Source of the DNA: Thuidium tamariscinum
Lineage: Eukaryota; Streptophyta; Bryopsida; Hypnales; Thuidiaceae
DNA: 64,000 nucleotides
Direction of reading: 5' to 3'
Assembly: GCA_947034885.2 (NCBI GenBank)
Contig: OX344752.2
Span: 558,001 to 622,000 of the forward strand
Shown: piece after piece, positions 37,701-48,124 of the stretch
Layout of the letters: every line of letters starts with the position of its first letter
Numbering within the stretch: the stretch's first letter is position 1
Position numbers and translations under genes: made by a program
The notes under the pieces: model-generated
The model's database searches: none
What the model was told of the DNA's origin: nothing
What the model saw: only the letters and a program-made list of their open reading frames with translations

Positions 37701-39865
37701 TAGATGCTTCCCGAATGATTCAGTGGAAGCAGTTCCAATATGAAGTAGTGGGGATGTCACCTAATGGGCAACCAAAGAAGCGCATCAAGGAGGTTCTCAT
37801 GACATCTTCCTTTCCTGAGTTTATTGATTTTTTCATTCCTACTGTCCAGCAATTCATACGCCACAATTTCATTGCAAAGTGGCAGACTGAGCAAGCAAAA
37901 TTGCTGCAAGCTTGCCTTCATAGAGGGGCAGTGATCTCACACATTGATTTCTCAGAGAACTACACGTTTGAGGCCCAAAATGAGATACAATCTATGTATT
38001 ATCATTCTGACCAAGTTTCGATCCTAGTACAAGTCACATACTCTGCAGATGTTGGAAAGGATGCACTTGAAGGGGGGATGCAATTGAAGAGAGAAACACA
38101 CTACTACATCTCTGATGACAAAAACCATGACACAAACTTTGCCCAACACTGCCTCCTTCTACATTGGAGGTGGATGCAATCAAGAGGATCCTCTCCAAAC
38201 ATTCACTATGTTTTCAGTGATGGGTGCGCAGGGCAATTCAAGAGTGCCAAAGCTATGTACTTTGTTGCAAGGTCAGCCTCTCTTATGTAATACATCACTT
38301 TACTAGATGTACTTTCTTTTACTTCTCTGTTGTGATGAGTTCTATACATTAGTCCTAGCACAATACTTCATGTTCACTGTTTAGGGACGTAAGGCAAACT
38401 GATATGTCCACATTTCCATATAAAACCCGTTTTGGGGAATTATTCTGTTTCTTCTAACGTTCAGTACCTTTCACACGCTCATGCAGATATCCAGCCCTCA
38501 CCGATGGTTGCAAGATGTTGTGGAATTACTATGGTACAGGTCACGGAAAAGGTGAATGGGATGGGGCTGGAGCAGTCGTTAAAAGGGCTTTGTGGAATGA
38601 ACAACTTCTCAATTCTCATAGACGCTTGCAGAATGCAGCTGACTGTGTTCATTTTCTTGATGCCACAATGGCTGGTCAAGTTCCTACTTGAGAAGGTGCT
38701 ATCAGGTTTGACATCATACCCTATCTTGTGCTGAAATCATCCTTCAGATGTCAATTACTACAATGGAGTTAGACAACAATTTATATGTGTAGTTGCGGTT
38801 TGAGCCTTCTTATAGTAATATTTTAGTAACATTTGTCATATCACTACTGTAAAGGTACGTCTTCAGTCTTCTATAGTAACATTATGTAAGATCGTCACTT
38901 CATTCAGTACTTTGAAGTTGGATTTTAGTACTACAGTACCAATATAGTATACTATTTCAATACTATAATATTGATAGAGACTACTATTTCAGTAACATAG
39001 TACTACGAGATAATACTGTTTCTGGACTATAGTATTATTAGAAAATACTTCTTTTGCATGTCGTGTACCTATTACTAGTCATTACCTTCACGAGTCGTTC
39101 AGTATGTGAGGTTGCAATGACTTCTCTACTGACAATACTAAGTGACAAACATGCAGATCCTACCGTTACTTCCATCTTATAGGTGCGCAAGACGTTGACC
39201 GTATAAATACAGAATGCTGTGATCGAATACCAGGTTCCTCAAAGTTGCACTCTATTTTTGCTCATGATCAGCGTGATCCCACAAAATTGTTACTGAGGCA
39301 CCTCTCATGCTTTTGTGGTCCCTGCTTAGAAGAAAACTTTGTTCAGTGTGAGAAGCGAGCATATGTAAAGCCATGGACTGTTACAAAGATTCAACCATGA
39401 AACGTGTCTTTTGCTGCTGCGCATCTCACTGAGGAGGATGAAGATGAGCCTTGGGAATATGAGTACGATGGTGAGGGCATGGGAGATCTAGTGCAACCAG
39501 GAGACAATTTTGCCATACCTGCCGCTGAAGACAATGATGAGGGTGTCTCTTTCTACATTCTCCAATGCCAACAAGCAAAGCATACTGTAGAAGCAGACTT
39601 CCAATGTGAATGGGGAGAGCAATTTCAAGCAGGAGACTCTGTTATTTGTGCCAAGTACTACCAGAAATGGGGACGTCGAAATTCCAACAACTATGTGTAT
39701 CTGCGGGATTCCACGGAGGCATTTGTGGATGCAAATTCAATTTTAGCTTGCAAATTCCAGATGATTCCTCGACAATACAGGGTGAAGGGAGGAGATCCTG
39801 TGTATACCTTGCCTGAAGAAACTATAGATGTCATCAACACTGCACTTGAGGAGCTTCAGACATGA
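34719..39865 (+). pseudogene. DDE-like transposase, 4 exons, two in-frame stops
   Basis: Exons 34719-35489, 37289-38271, 38487-38695 and 39183-39865 join in phase over 882 codons. Exon 1 is basic (RQRWRERQRRSRANR). Exon 2 has Cys/His clusters (NVCCCRYH, CTCTCIVC, CLFGTCVDCG), then HIDFSENYTFEAQNEIQSMY and YVFSDGCAGQFKSAK. Exon 3 has YYGTGHGKGEWDGAGAVVKR. The Asp of HIDF, the Asp of FSDG and an acidic residue of GEWDG fit a DDE/D triad, the catalytic core of cut-and-paste transposases. Similar DF-ENY / SDG--QFK / HGKG--DG-G--VKR blocks occur in uncharacterised eukaryotic transposases known to me. The C-terminal part (FYILQCQQAKH, AGDSVICAKYYQKWG) may be a BAH- or Tudor-like fold; this is uncertain. 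TGA codons at 38,689 and 39,398 break the frame. The first depends on the exon 3 donor chosen, the second does not. Confidence 0.85.
35490..37288. repeat. Intron 1 of the transposase, rich in TAGTAC/AGTACT
   Basis: A 1.8-kb intron from donor CAG|GTTCTA to acceptor GTAG. From about 36,000 the palindrome AGTACT and its overlapping form TAGTAC recur at high density. The same word is frequent in the other introns and spacers of this element (about 38,900-39,020, 42,520-42,630, 44,790-45,000, 46,900-47,160) and next to its right end (49,050-49,085). No gene lies inside. Confidence 0.6.
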
Positions 39866-40394
39866 TACTCTAGCAATAGACATACGTTGTCCATGTACTT
39901 ATATTCTATAAATTTAAAGGATCTCCGTTTCAACCTCCATAAATATTGACAACGATGGCAAACAAAGAGACCATACCCATTGCAGCCATACACCTAGCAC
40001 TTATAGTTGAAGTTCATGACTTCTTACAAAGAGAAGACAATGTCAAAGGAAATACTACTTACTATACACTTAGAGCACTTAGGAATCAACCACAAGTGTT
40101 GTAAAATATAAGGCAGTACAAACATGTTATTCAAAATGAGAGAGATACTTCAGAGTGACAAAATAAACAAAGTGAAATGAAGAATTTGTATTTACAGTCC
40201 AAAGTTCAAAATTGTGGTTAACGCACAAGTTTGAAGATGCTATCTTCAATACATCCCTATACATAGCCAACTATGGCATTTAGTGCAAGAATCGCAACTA
40301 TAATACTTGACAATATAAAGAACTGGCTGTCCTTCACTTGACGTCCTCACATCTTAAATCAGCAATATAGTTTGTATTTTTAGTTTGTCAAAAC

Positions 40395-41881
40395 TCAAGC
40401 TCTGCATTTCCGGCTCCCACACGTGCATTGGAAAGGTAGCATTTTACCCAATTTGATATGAAACGCACAACCATAGTCCCATGTTAATTCCTCCCCAGCC
40501 TCTATTTGTCGGTTGGTAAAAAAGGCCACCTGCACGCGTAGGGATGAAAAGCAATGAGGTTCACTATGACAAGCATTCCAAAAAAGCTAGCACAACACAT
40601 TCTCAATGAAAAGAAAACCAACAGGTAGGTAATACTTCTGTACTAACATGGTACAATGTCGGCAGAGCGTGTTCAATGAGTACTGGGATGTCCATCAAGT
40701 TTGCATCCCCGCATCTTCAACGACAATGCCACAAAAAAGATTAAGTCATATGAAGCCAATGCTTACAGCATCAAGAAGGACCACAAAATGTGTAAAAAAA
40801 AGACTATACTAAAATGAGTATCATACCTGTGGTTGAGCCAGCGAGCCACATTCATATACCTTGACGCATCGATGCATAGCAGGAAGTCATCTCCTAGATT
40901 CACCTCTGACTGCCAATGTGCATCTAGAGCAACAACATACTTATGCCTTGTACCACGTCTCAAGAGCTCTGCATTTGTTACAATTTCCCCTCCATATTCA
41001 AACACGAAGCATCCACGGTGAAGTGTTTCAAGTGTCCGAATGCCCCAACCTTTTGAGTCATTGGTGTGGAACACCTGCAGTCCTCTCTTTGTCATTTATA
41101 GAAACAGAAACTTCACACTACTATCAATGTACACAGCATAATGCAAGAATAAGAAAGAAGGAATTCATGGTAGGATAACGTCTTCAAACTAAAAAGTAAA
41201 AAGTACAAGGTTTCAAACACCTTACTTCAAATTGTTTTTTGATGCCTCTTTGCACAACTCTATTGTGACAATGTGGTCTGCAGGCACACTTTCCATAGCA
41301 CTCGCGGATGTAGAGTCGATCAACGTGGCCACCGCATTGTCCCTCTTCATATTCGGGACATGATGTTAGCCCTTTACAGCGCACGAGTCCTCCATTTCTC
41401 AGAGATCGTGACTTCAAATACTGCAATTTGAATTCAAAGTACATCACCCACACAAGCAGAAGGGTCCACAGTTTGTTTCATCTGCAAAAATCAACACTTG
41501 TATTCATAATGACCTCCCCACTCTAACGGAGTAAAATAAAGAGAAGTAAAAGACAATACGAAGGTTGTAGCTGACCTCTAGCAAGTATTGTGGCTTCAAA
41601 GCATCGTTTTGAATATATGCTATTCCTCCAATGCCCCCGAAGGAAATCTTGCTTCTAGTGTCACTGCATTTTGCCTCACAATTGGACAAAGACAACATAT
41701 GAAAAGAATATGCAGAAGACAATGCGTCTACAGAGACGGAGTCACCCAACACAGGACTGCATGTGTACATGCATGTACTACCCAGCGGTGACAAAGAAGA
41801 CTGTGTATTACCTTCAAGAAAGAGAATCGGAACTGCTTCCAATCCTCCTGACAAGTCACATGCGGATCCTTGTCGTATACC
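40395..41881 (-). CDS. SUVR/G9a-type histone-lysine methyltransferase module (pre-SET remnant, SET, post-SET)
   Basis: Exons 41881-41576, 41420-41226, 41074-40827, 40714-40648 and 40529-40395; the last three junctions have matching phases. The first gives DLSGGLEAVPI, like the D-S-G-E-VPI segment before pre-SET in G9a and SUVR proteins. The second gives ECYGKCACRPHCHNRVVQRG, the end of pre-SET. SET follows: SKGWGIRTLE (SAM-binding GWG), FEYGGEIVTNAEL, LDAHWQSEVNLGDDFLLCIDA, then NVARWLNHRCGDANLMDIP (NHxC across a junction) and FFTNRQIEAGEELTWDYG. Post-SET is FQCTCGSRKC. Motif order is that of plant SUVR1/2/4 proteins, which methylate histone H3 lysine 9, mainly at transposons. Key SET residues look intact. 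The N-terminal pre-SET cysteines are reduced. It ends 530 bp from the transposase stop, in convergent orientation. It is most likely the 3' part of the RING-containing gene upstream. The first exon here may contain an unrecognised intron. Confidence 0.88.
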
Positions 41882-42713
41882 CTGTGGAGAACAATATATT
41901 ACACAGAATAGAATGTACAAGATGGACATTGTATTAAATACTATAAAAATGCTTCAAAAGTACAAAAATTTGTTGACCACCGCATCCGTTGCTTCCCAGC
42001 GCCCCTCTTTCCATTCCCTGGACTGCCTGTTTTTCTACAAAAAGTGGGCCTGCTATCTTTGCATAACTACAGGACAAGCCTGGTATATGTAAAACTATTA
42101 CTATAAGTCAACATCTCTCTAAAGCGGCAAAGGTAGCTAGTCCTCCCCCTCCACGCATTGATCAGGAGGTTGCAGTTGAGTTCCAAGTCTGCACGCAAAA
42201 TCACTTTTTACCTACCTCATCTGTGCTACGAGGTCCACTAGCACGTTTGGGTGGAGAATTCCCTGTAGACCCAATCAATGGTACAGATGCCCTTGGCCAC
42301 AACTGCCTGCGGGGAGGGCTGCAGAGGACTTTTGGCCTTAGATGGAGTACAAGTGCTTCCTTTACCTGCCCAACCATTCCATAAAATAGACGGGTTTTAT
42401 GAGACATGTGTCCCCTCACTGTCACTTGTATGCTTTTCCGAAATAAAAGCGGACTTTCTAAAAGAGAATTCAACTATGTGTATTGTCACTAGAAGGCTGC
42501 AGACTGCATTGGTACTGTATAGTACTCCATGTCCCACATTCTACAGTCTACAGGAGTACTATGCAGTCCTATGCGACTATGCAGTCCTATAGGAGTAACT
42601 ATGGTCTACAGGAGTACTATGCAGTCCTACAATATACTACATATATGTCTGACATTACTATTGAAGCGCATTAGTGTAGAAGATTTGAATGAAGGATAAG
42701 TCGATGTTAGTAC

Positions 42714-45700
42714 CTGAAGAGGGTCGTTTCACTAGTCCTTTGAGAGGACTACTAGCAGAGTCAACAGTCTCTATTGCTTCAGAAGTTTCTCCTCCTTTCT
42801 TGGTCTGCATTGGTGAAGAACACTGTCCTTTACTTCCGGAGGTTCCCTTGCTTGTATCTTTTGCAGAGATTGTTATATCCCAAGGATCTTCCGCATCCTC
42901 TACGTCGGTAGTGGTTTCTACGCACTCAACCTGAAAAAGGGTAGAGCATTCCACAAATCACACTTGACCTTCTCATTCTGACCGATTGACCCCTATGTAA
43001 CAATCCACAAGATTATAGAGTGTAGTCACAGCAACTGCAATTACTTATAGAACTCCCAAAAAGAAGCGGACAATGAAAATTCAGATTGATTCTACCATAC
43101 AAAGATAAAAGAAATGAAGCATGGCGAAGAATGTCGCATACTTTTTTAGGTACCACGTCATTTGTCTCTGTGGGTGCACTCCCATCCACATGAGCTTGAC
43201 CTTCATCTGCAGAAGTAGGTGTACCTGAAGCGACATGAGGTTCACTATCATCTAAGTCCAATGTTTTGCCATCTAACTCTAGCAAGTCCTTGTCAAGGTC
43301 TGACAGTGGAGCTCTCTTTTGCCGACAAAGCTCATCAATGAAGTTTGTAGTGCCCTCCTGAAGGGTACTAAGATCAGTCTTAGTCCCTTGGCCATGTGAT
43401 TCCAAATCGATTACTACCTTGCGCTTTGTTGGCGATGATGCCAATGACTGAGGCGTACTTGCACACAATTGCTTCAATCCTGTACCCACAGCAGAGCACT
43501 TAGAACCACATGGATTTGAACTCCCATCAGCCTCAAAAATACCTCTAGAAGGGGTGGTCGGCACCACTTCCGTGCCCCCCGCCATTGCTTTAGGGCCAAA
43601 ATTGACCTTCTCGTTTATGATGCACTTAGACAAAGTGCTATCAGAGGCTGATACGCTGGGTGCCCCTGTTCCAAGGGAGGATATTCCTGCACAGTTCAAG
43701 CGAAGTAGGCAACAAACTTATTGACATCCAGAAAAACATATCAAAGTTCTTCATACTCAGTGCTTAAGAACTAAATGAGGCAAAGTCCTACACTAGAACG
43801 AGCAAAGTTTGACTGCTATGTTTATATGCAATACTAAGAGAATTGTAAATCCTAGAGTAAGGTAAGTAGTATTTGGAGAGTATTGCCAAAAATTAAAATT
43901 AAAACCTGTCGATGATAAGAAACGTAGGTCACAATTTAAAGTATAATGAGACACATGCCTAAATGCGTGATCTAACTAGACAAGTATGTGCAAATGAGTC
44001 CACATACCTAGAAGTTGAACTACCGCCGGTTGCTTCATAGATGATCCTCCACCGGGAGTACTTTTTGTGGCGGGTACCTCCACATTGTTGGGCCACTCTT
44101 GAGCTTCGGATTTGGCCCCAGAAAACCCCCAACTTCTCAACCACTGTGGGTGCACACTTCCGCAGTTAGAATGAGCACATAGAGACGTTGCTCTAAACCA
44201 TTGACCAGCACACCACGAGTGATATGCATGCCTGCAAGTGCAGAGGAGGATATCTCCAGAAGGAAACCCTTCCATGCATGCAGCACAACGCAGCAAGTGT
44301 AGGGAAATGTCCATTGTCAAAGTAGGAAGAACATCCTCACTGTCATTGCTTAGTGGATGAGGGTGAAGTACTATTCCATCTCCACTGTGTGACAAATCCT
44401 GTAAGTGCTCTTCTAATGCTGCCAACCGAGACTGCGTACCCAAAATCTTGCTTGTAACATCATCAAGAGCAGTGCGCAAGTCTGTTTCAGAGGCATTCAA
44501 TTATGCCATCTTCTTCGAGTGTCCATCTAATAACCTCTTGAAAATGTCAGATCCAGCGTCCACATCCATCTCTGTCATCGTCTCACGAACCTGCTGAATA
44601 CCAAGGAGGTTGGCTCGAAGTTGGTCTGCTGCATTATCACTCTTTAATTGCAGGTCTTCAGCTTCGGCCTCAAACTTTTGGAGAGCATCAGTCAAGGAAT
44701 TCACCAAGTCCGGTACCTCTTGAAGCCTGTAGGAAGGACATGACGTTCTCAAAAGTTAAAGTCTGAGTAATCGAAAATCATTGTACTAATATATAGTACT
44801 TTCTACTCGCTCAGTAACTGAACATGAATACTTCACTACAAGAAAGTACGAAGAGTGTAGTATTCATGTAATCATAATACCTTTATAGTACTCCTATAGT
44901 AATATCAAGTAACACGGCAATATTCTATAGTATTGTAAGAGCACCTCTAGTGACAAGGTTTCCTGAAGAGGATGTACCCAACACCACCATCACTACAAGT
45001 AATTGAAATCCTAGACAAAGTAGTAGTATTCCATAATACAAAACACATGTGTGCTTGTACTACTCATTGTAAAGGACGACGTTGGCAGCAATTGTCACCC
45101 ACAGAAGTATTCAAGGAAGTACTTTTGAAGTATTACTGAGTACTCTGATGCAAACTTCAGAGGACTATGCGGTAATGAACTAAGCAGGTCAAATCATGAA
45201 AAATACTGAAAGTATTTAGCAAAGGTCGCCCTAATACAAAAAATGGGATAGTGTTCTGGCGGTGTGCTAACAATGATAATCACTAAATCATACATCTCTT
45301 AATAACAAACAAAGTACTGAAGAGAACATGGTTGAATACAGTGTCTTGTCTATAGAATTACAGTAGTTACTAGTAGTCAGTGGAGGTGTTCTGCAGTAAT
45401 ATATCATAGACTATTAAAATACAAGGAAGGCGAATTTTGGTCACTTGGAGTCTTAAACTGACCGTCTTTAGAGAATAGCCGATGTTGACAGAGACCAACA
45501 ACAATGAGAAAGTCAGAAACGTTTTTTTAGAAGGTGAAAATGAATACATGCAAAGATTGAACGGAGCATACCTTCTTGCCCGACAAGTATCACTCAAAAG
45601 TGAAGAACGTTTGGGCAGAAGTGGACGGTGGACGTCGTCTCCAATTGTAGTTTCCTGAACACCAGGTCGGAAGAGTTGGATGGAAGCCTTCTTCTCATCT

Positions 45701-46596
45701 GGTACATCTAAATATTTTGAGAGGGCCTCCGACTGCACTATCTCCGCAAATGGTTTGTTCTCTGCTTCAGCCAATCTGGTCATCCATGTCTTCACACGTC
45801 TCGCAAAAAACTTCCGTTGAAGCAAATTTGTTTCAGCTGCAAATCCAGCCCAGTTGATGCTTTGTCCTTTTGTATGCAACGTCCAACCCATGGCCAACTC
45901 TTTCCCCACGTGAGTAGGACACATGGTCTTCTGATAGATTTGACAATACAAAGACTCAACTTCTCTCCGGAGAGCAGGGGTGAGTCTTTCTGCAAGGAGG
46001 AATCCATTCCGTCCTTTCTCTTCACCAAAGAGTGCTTCCACATCATGTAAAGGGACATCCTTCTCCAAGCGCAGCCTATGTGGGTTTAACCCATCCCTCG
46101 TGAGTTTGCAGGAAGTGTGGAAGATGTCCTCCGACATAGCAGTTGGCGGACGCTTTGATGGGTGGCTGAGCAAATTCAATTGACGGCGGCAGTCATCGAC
46201 GGTGAAAACAGCAGGTTCAGTAGCAATTTTCTTGCGCTTCGCTGGTTGACTAGCAATATCGTGGTCCGAGCTTTCTGCTTGAGAAAGATCTTCTTTATTG
46301 TCCTCCGTTTGGGACTCTGAAACCGCCGATCTTCCCTTCTGCTTGGAAGGAGGTCCTTTCCTACACGCTTTCTGTTTGACCTTGTGGGCAACCTCCCTAG
46401 AAGAAGCTATAGCACCGATAGCACCCTTCTATGCACCCGAGGTAGGTGGCCGCGGTGGTTCTTTCCTCTTCCCTTTCTTGTCGTACGTCACAATTGGGAC
46501 GTCGTCTTCAGCAGTGCTATCTTCCGTATGCTGAGAGGCAGGCGACCTAGGTCGACCGTCAATTGTAGTGCTCTTCATCCTCGGCATTTCTGAGAC
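42714..46596 (-). pseudogene. Coiled-coil and RING-like region, probable N-terminal part of the SET protein
   Basis: Exons 46596-45572, 44726-44008, 43686-43142 and 42930-42714 join with matching phases. The first is Lys/Ser-rich (KKGKRKEPPRPP) and then globular (LRREVESLYCQIYQKTMCPTH...WTLHTKGQSINWAGFAAE), with no family I recognise. The second begins as a helix rich in Leu/Gln/Glu (likely coiled coil). It continues to CAACMEGFPSGDILLCTCRH, then AYHSWCAGQWF and CAHSNCG, a C-x2-C/C-x-C-x-H/H-x2-C/C-x4-C pattern like a RING finger (often E3 ubiquitin ligases). Exons 3 and 4 are Ser/Thr/Asp-rich linker. In-frame stops TAG (46,429-46,431) and TAA (44,501-44,503) interrupt otherwise continuous frames. 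The join from 42,714 to the SET exons is unresolved; candidate exons lie near 42,400-42,220 and 42,050-41,985. Confidence 0.65.
44780..45571 (-). other. Intron between the first two exons of the RING-region gene
   Basis: Bounded by donor AAG|GTATGC (45,571) and an acceptor just above 44,726. It is AT-rich with many TAGTA/AGTAC words. No additional gene was found. Confidence 0.45.
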
Positions 46597-46639
46597 CTGC
46601 AAAAGTTGTAGATGCAATGGGAATAAGCTAAACAAATGA

Positions 46640-47710
46640 GGACTTTTGAATTGAGAATACTAGCACATTTAAGTAGGCAGGTGCAATCATTGAGACCAAT
46701 GTTGAAAGAGAATAGAAGAGAAGGATTTGGATGCTCGAAATTTTAGAAGAAAAAAATTCTGAAAGCTTCACCATATACTTGTTCTGCACATGAACGTCCA
46801 AGGTCATTTTAGAAGCAATAAATCCTATAGAAAGGAAGCAAAAAAAGCATAAAATGGATTTGGTAAGGACGCACCAGTAGTAGCAGAACTGTATTGAAGT
46901 ACTGCGTACAGTATTCCACGCGTACTTTAGAGCCAAGGTTGTAGTACTAGAGAGTACTTCTACAGTACTATGCCATGCAGTGTATCACTATACAAGTGCA
47001 TGAGGGTATAGGTGCATCCATTAGCTTGGCCACCGAGTATGTTGCATATGACTTTGTTTCAGTTTGGAGAACTAAAAATACTGCAAAATACACACATAGT
47101 ACATCAGGGATATGTTGAATTCAAGTAGTATTCAGTGAAAAAGAATCATAGTATATAGAAGTAAACTTCTGACTACTAACAAGGACAAAGTATAGGAAGT
47201 GAAGACAACCACGAAATGGAAGAGGTAACTTTGGAAGTTGTTTGCAGAACTAACTATACTATGAGTATGTCATTCTATACCTTGCTGCACAGAACATCCT
47301 AAATCAGAATGATTGACTGCAAATAGTACAAAATTCATAGTCACTAGGAATAGTCTTGTATTGAGAACGTAAACCCCAAACCAAAAGGAAATGAAGCTAT
47401 ACATGACCTTAAACCACAAAGTAGTATAACAGTAAAAGTGAAATACTATTGCAAGTATCATTCCTAAAGAAGTCAAAATTCATTACAAGATAGTCGAAAT
47501 GCACAAGAAAGGCAATGTGAACCGTGAATGACAAGTGTGAGAACTAATATGGGGCAACAAGTATAGAATATGGAAACTGCACGTACTCATTGCATTCTTG
47601 AAATTCTCAAAGAAGAAGAGTATAAAGTGTCACATAGTCAAATTACTAATAATCCTTGAAGAAACATGAACAGCCTATGTGAAGCGTTCTAGTGAATGTG
47701 AAGGCGATTC
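46640..47710. other. Spacer or intron in the 15.4-kb element
   Basis: AT-rich, with AGTACT-type words around 46,900-46,970. It separates the small basic ORF (48,124-47,711) from the RING-region exons. It could be an intron if the two belong to one transcript; I found no phase-matched donor I would defend. Confidence 0.35.
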
Positions 47711-48124
47711 CTAATGTTTGAAGTAGTGTTCAAAATCCTTGAAAACGTCTGTCAAATTGTACTTCCTTCTCACTACGGGAACAGAGCCTTCTCCAAGGGA
47801 TGGGCACGGTATATCCTCTAACGGAGTACCACATTGTCGATCTACGTTTGATGAAAGAGGTTGCAAGAACTTCTTGCACTCAGCGTTGCTTTTCTCCACT
47901 GCCTCTTTGAAGCTAATCCTGTGTTTCTGAGGCAATGGTGGCGTGGGATTCAATTCCACCACCCTCAGAGGTTGCTGAAGGGTACATCCAGAAAGGTTAG
48001 GTTTCACTTCTGAATTCAGTACATTAGGCTTCTCACGAGGTTCCTCCTCTTCGTCACTCCAGACGACTTTCCTTTTTTGTCGTCTGTGAAGAGGGGCTGC
48101 CCGCAATCTCCTCGGTTTCTCCAT
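47711..48124 (-). CDS. Basic 137-residue protein of unknown function, cargo of the 15.4-kb element
   Basis: An uninterrupted frame from ATG (48,124) to TAG (47,711). The start is strongly basic (MEKPRRLRAAPLHRRQKRKV), directly followed by an acidic patch (VVWSDEEEE), the look of a nuclear-localisation signal next to a chromatin or protein interaction tail. The middle is Pro-rich and the end reads YNLTDVFKDFEHYFKH. I recognise no family. It has the same orientation as the RING-region gene and may be its first coding exon, since GT dinucleotides near the 3' end could serve as donors. As a separate short gene it is also plausible. Confidence 0.5.
   Translation of the reverse strand: MEKPRRLRAAPLHRRQKRKVVWSDEEEEPREKPNVLNSEVKPNLSGCTLQQPLRVVELNPTPPLPQKHRISFKEAVEKSNAECKKFLQPLSSNVDRQCGTPLEDIPCPSLGEGSVPVVRRKYNLTDVFKDFEHYFKH

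Noticed and set aside
38680-38700. Alternative exon 3 donor at 38,680 that would avoid the first TGA in the transposase
   Set aside because: It breaks the phase with the next exon and meets a stop within eight codons, whereas the donor at 38,696 keeps phase. The first TGA is nevertheless less certain than the one at 39,398.
38689-46431. RNA editing (U to C) repairing the four stops
   Set aside because: Known plant editing of this kind acts in organelles, and these are intron-containing nuclear genes in a transposon. Kept only as a test within the stop-codon finding.
46386-46440. A short intron that would remove the in-frame TAG at 46,429
   Set aside because: The only candidate donor/acceptor pair gives a very short intron and shifts into a frame that soon stops, so the TAG is better read as a real interruption.
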